The notes under the pieces were generated by a model. The model was not told where the DNA came from. It did not search any database and worked only from the letters and a program-made list of their open reading frames with translations. A stretch of 33,571 nt of DNA from Alistipes sp. (GTDB lineage: Bacteria; Bacteroidota; Bacteroidia; Bacteroidales; Rikenellaceae): positions 1 through 33,571 of the forward strand of contig JAFTVX010000014.1 in NCBI GenBank assembly GCA_017465575.1, read 5' to 3'. The translations under genes were made by a program, and so were the position numbers. Shown piece by piece: positions 32,290 through 33,571 of the stretch. Numbering within the stretch: position 1 is the stretch's first letter; each line of letters begins with the position of its first letter.

Positions 32290-33276
32290 ATGAAGGAACA
32301 ATCGTTGGATAAGCCTACCGTCGAGAGTGGCGCAAAGTGGTTTGTTATCGTAAACCCTATCTCGGGCTCGGGCCGTGGTCTTGACCACTTTCCGCAGATT
32401 TCGAAACTCTTGCGCGACAACGATATACGCTGTGAGGCGGTATTTACCGAGCATAAATGCCATGCTACGGAGCTTACGGTATATGCCGTTGAGCAGGGCT
32501 ATCGACATATAATCGTCGTAGGTGGCGATGGCACACTCCACGAGGTTGTCAACGGCCTCTTTATACAGAAGAGAGTGGCACCCTCGGAGGTTACCGTGGC
32601 GGTTATCTCGGTGGGTACGGGCAACGACTGGATTCGTATGTATGGTATCCCCACCAAGTACTCGGCTGCAGTGCGTGCTATCAAGGAGGGCTATACCTTC
32701 TTGCAGGATGTCGCCGAGGTGGAGTACGAGGAGTCGCTATATCGCCAGAAGCGCTATATGGCAAATGTGGCGGGCGTAGGCTTCGATGCTGCTGTCATCC
32801 AGCGTACTATGCAGTCTAATGCCAAGGGTTATCTTGGCGCGTGGGGCTATATGTGGTGCTTGGTGCGCACCTTCTTTAAGCATAAGTCTACGGGTATCAA
32901 ACTCTGGGTCGACGACCGCTTGGTATACAACAACTTGTTGTTTAGCATCGCCATCGGTGTCGGTCGCTACAATGGTGGTGGTATCCAGCAGCTGCCTATT
33001 GCGGTTGCGGATGATGGCCTGCTCGACCTTACGCTAATCCGCCCTGTGCATTGGTGGAATGTGGTATTCCGTATTCGTCGCTTGTTCAATGGCTCAATCT
33101 ACACTATCGGCCATGTTATGCACGCCCAAGGCAAGAGGATTCGTATCGAGTCGTCGCCCGAGATACCGTTGGAGGTAGATGGCGAGTTGCTTGGCGGTAC
33201 TCCCGTAACTATCAATGTGTTACATCGCGAGGTGAGGGTGATTGTCAATAAGTCGTTTTTGGATAAGGTTAAGTAA
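32290..33276 (+). CDS. Diacylglycerol kinase family lipid kinase
   Basis: A 328-residue protein of the DagK/YegS lipid-kinase family, which phosphorylates diacylglycerol or related lipids with ATP. The start strand FVIVNPISGSGRG carries the NPxSG motif (22-26), and the GGDGTLHEVVNG motif (78-89) is the nucleotide and catalytic site. Further family matches are SVGTGNDWIRMYGIP, VAGVGFDAAVI, and the C-terminal LEVDGELLGGTPVTI. It stands after its own short gap with no clear promoter, so it may share the pepD transcript. It feeds phospholipid turnover. Confidence 0.93.
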   Translation: MKEQSLDKPTVESGAKWFVIVNPISGSGRGLDHFPQISKLLRDNDIRCEAVFTEHKCHATELTVYAVEQGYRHIIVVGGDGTLHEVVNGLFIQKRVAPSEVTVAVISVGTGNDWIRMYGIPTKYSAAVRAIKEGYTFLQDVAEVEYEESLYRQKRYMANVAGVGFDAAVIQRTMQSNAKGYLGAWGYMWCLVRTFFKHKSTGIKLWVDDRLVYNNLLFSIAIGVGRYNGGGIQQLPIAVADDGLLDLTLIRPVHWWNVVFRIRRLFNGSIYTIGHVMHAQGKRIRIESSPEIPLEVDGELLGGTPVTINVLHREVRVIVNKSFLDKVK

Positions 33277-33285
33277 TATCTTCGA

Positions 33286-33317
33286 AGAGCAGAGTTTAAA
33301 GTCTGCTCTTTTTTTTG
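33286..33317 (+). terminator. Rho-independent terminator of the lipid kinase gene
   Basis: AGAGCAGA and TCTGCTCT enclose a GTTTAAAG loop; a run of T residues follows. Confidence 0.88.
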
Positions 33318-33366
33318 CTAAATAGCTAATATACTTTGAATTTCCGATTTTTTTTCATATTTTTGT

Positions 33367-33571
33367 CCACTACTGTCCCATTAAAATTAGGGAATGTTCT
33401 TTGAAATTATTGAAATATAGTTAGTTGCATAGATTTTTCGGGCGCAACGATTTGAAATTATAAATTTGCAGTCATATAACTATTGACCGCAATGAATAAG
33501 GACAAATATGTTTTCGCTCAATTAGTCGAATTTCTTGATTGCTTCAAATTCCGTCGCATCGTTGCAAAGTA
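33367..33571 (+). mobile_element. IS4-like insertion sequence, left end only
   Basis: The last 200 bp hold the start of a transposase gene of the DUF4372 type, with an AT-rich leader and a TAAATTTG -7 box at 33461-33468. The left boundary is estimated from a run starting CCACTACTGTCCC; its inverted repeat lies beyond the window, so the edge and any target duplication cannot be confirmed. Confidence 0.65.
33491..33571 (+). CDS. IS4 family transposase, N-terminal fragment (cut by the window)
   Basis: Twenty-six residues are visible (it begins MNKDKYVFAQLVEFLDCFKF and goes on RRIVAK). This matches the conserved start of the DUF4372 domain of Bacteroidota IS4-type transposases. The catalytic DDE domain lies outside the window, so whether it is intact cannot be judged. 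Confidence 0.85.

Overview
The window looks like a chromosomal segment of a gut Bacteroidales bacterium. A Rikenellaceae/Alistipes-like origin is my guess from base composition and codon use, and it is not proven. The signs are many lipoproteins with Bacteroidota-type short signal peptides, no Shine-Dalgarno sequences, repeated promoters of the form TTTG-N20-TAnnTTTG, and families typical of the phylum (BACON, DUF1573, C10/Spi peptidase, IS4-type DUF4372 transposase).

Layout. Positions 1-5025 carry mostly plus-strand genes: a dispersed repeat, a codon-biased fibronectin-III lipoprotein, deoC, a repeat-filled 540-bp gap and a Na/Pi cotransporter-like protein with a PhoU-like tail. A shared bidirectional terminator then meets an eight-gene, 12.5-kb minus-strand operon (17530 down to 5044). 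Its genes are 0-15 bp apart. It encodes seven lipoproteins and one periplasmic protein, including two leucine-rich-repeat proteins (one with a BACON domain), a subtilisin-like protease, a DUF1573 protein and a protein built of triplicated W-[YF]-W modules. This operon is the best candidate in the window for a little-described surface or periplasmic system.

Positions 17733-22900 are an accessory segment bounded by two copies of the 5' end and promoter of an aldo/keto reductase gene, one a remnant and one nearly complete. Between them lie a chimeric gene fragment, an AraC regulator with a YjbR-like gene, a divergent acyltransferase, and a DUF4160/DUF2442-HTH pair. The pair has a perfect palindrome placed exactly between its promoter boxes. 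DUF4160 is frameshifted by a 4-bp tandem duplication, and the reductase has a frameshift at its C-terminus.

Positions 22906-27194 hold a lipoprotein esterase, the umuDC mutagenesis operon, a second, inverted copy of the dispersed repeat, and der. From 27403 to 28921 there is an AT-rich islet with a truncated Spi/C10 cysteine protease, a small lipoprotein and an inverted-repeat element. The rest (29062-33276) is housekeeping: an outer-membrane barrel protein with phoH, pepD, and a diacylglycerol-kinase-family lipid kinase. The window ends inside the start of an IS4-like insertion sequence. I saw no tRNA, rRNA or CRISPR array.
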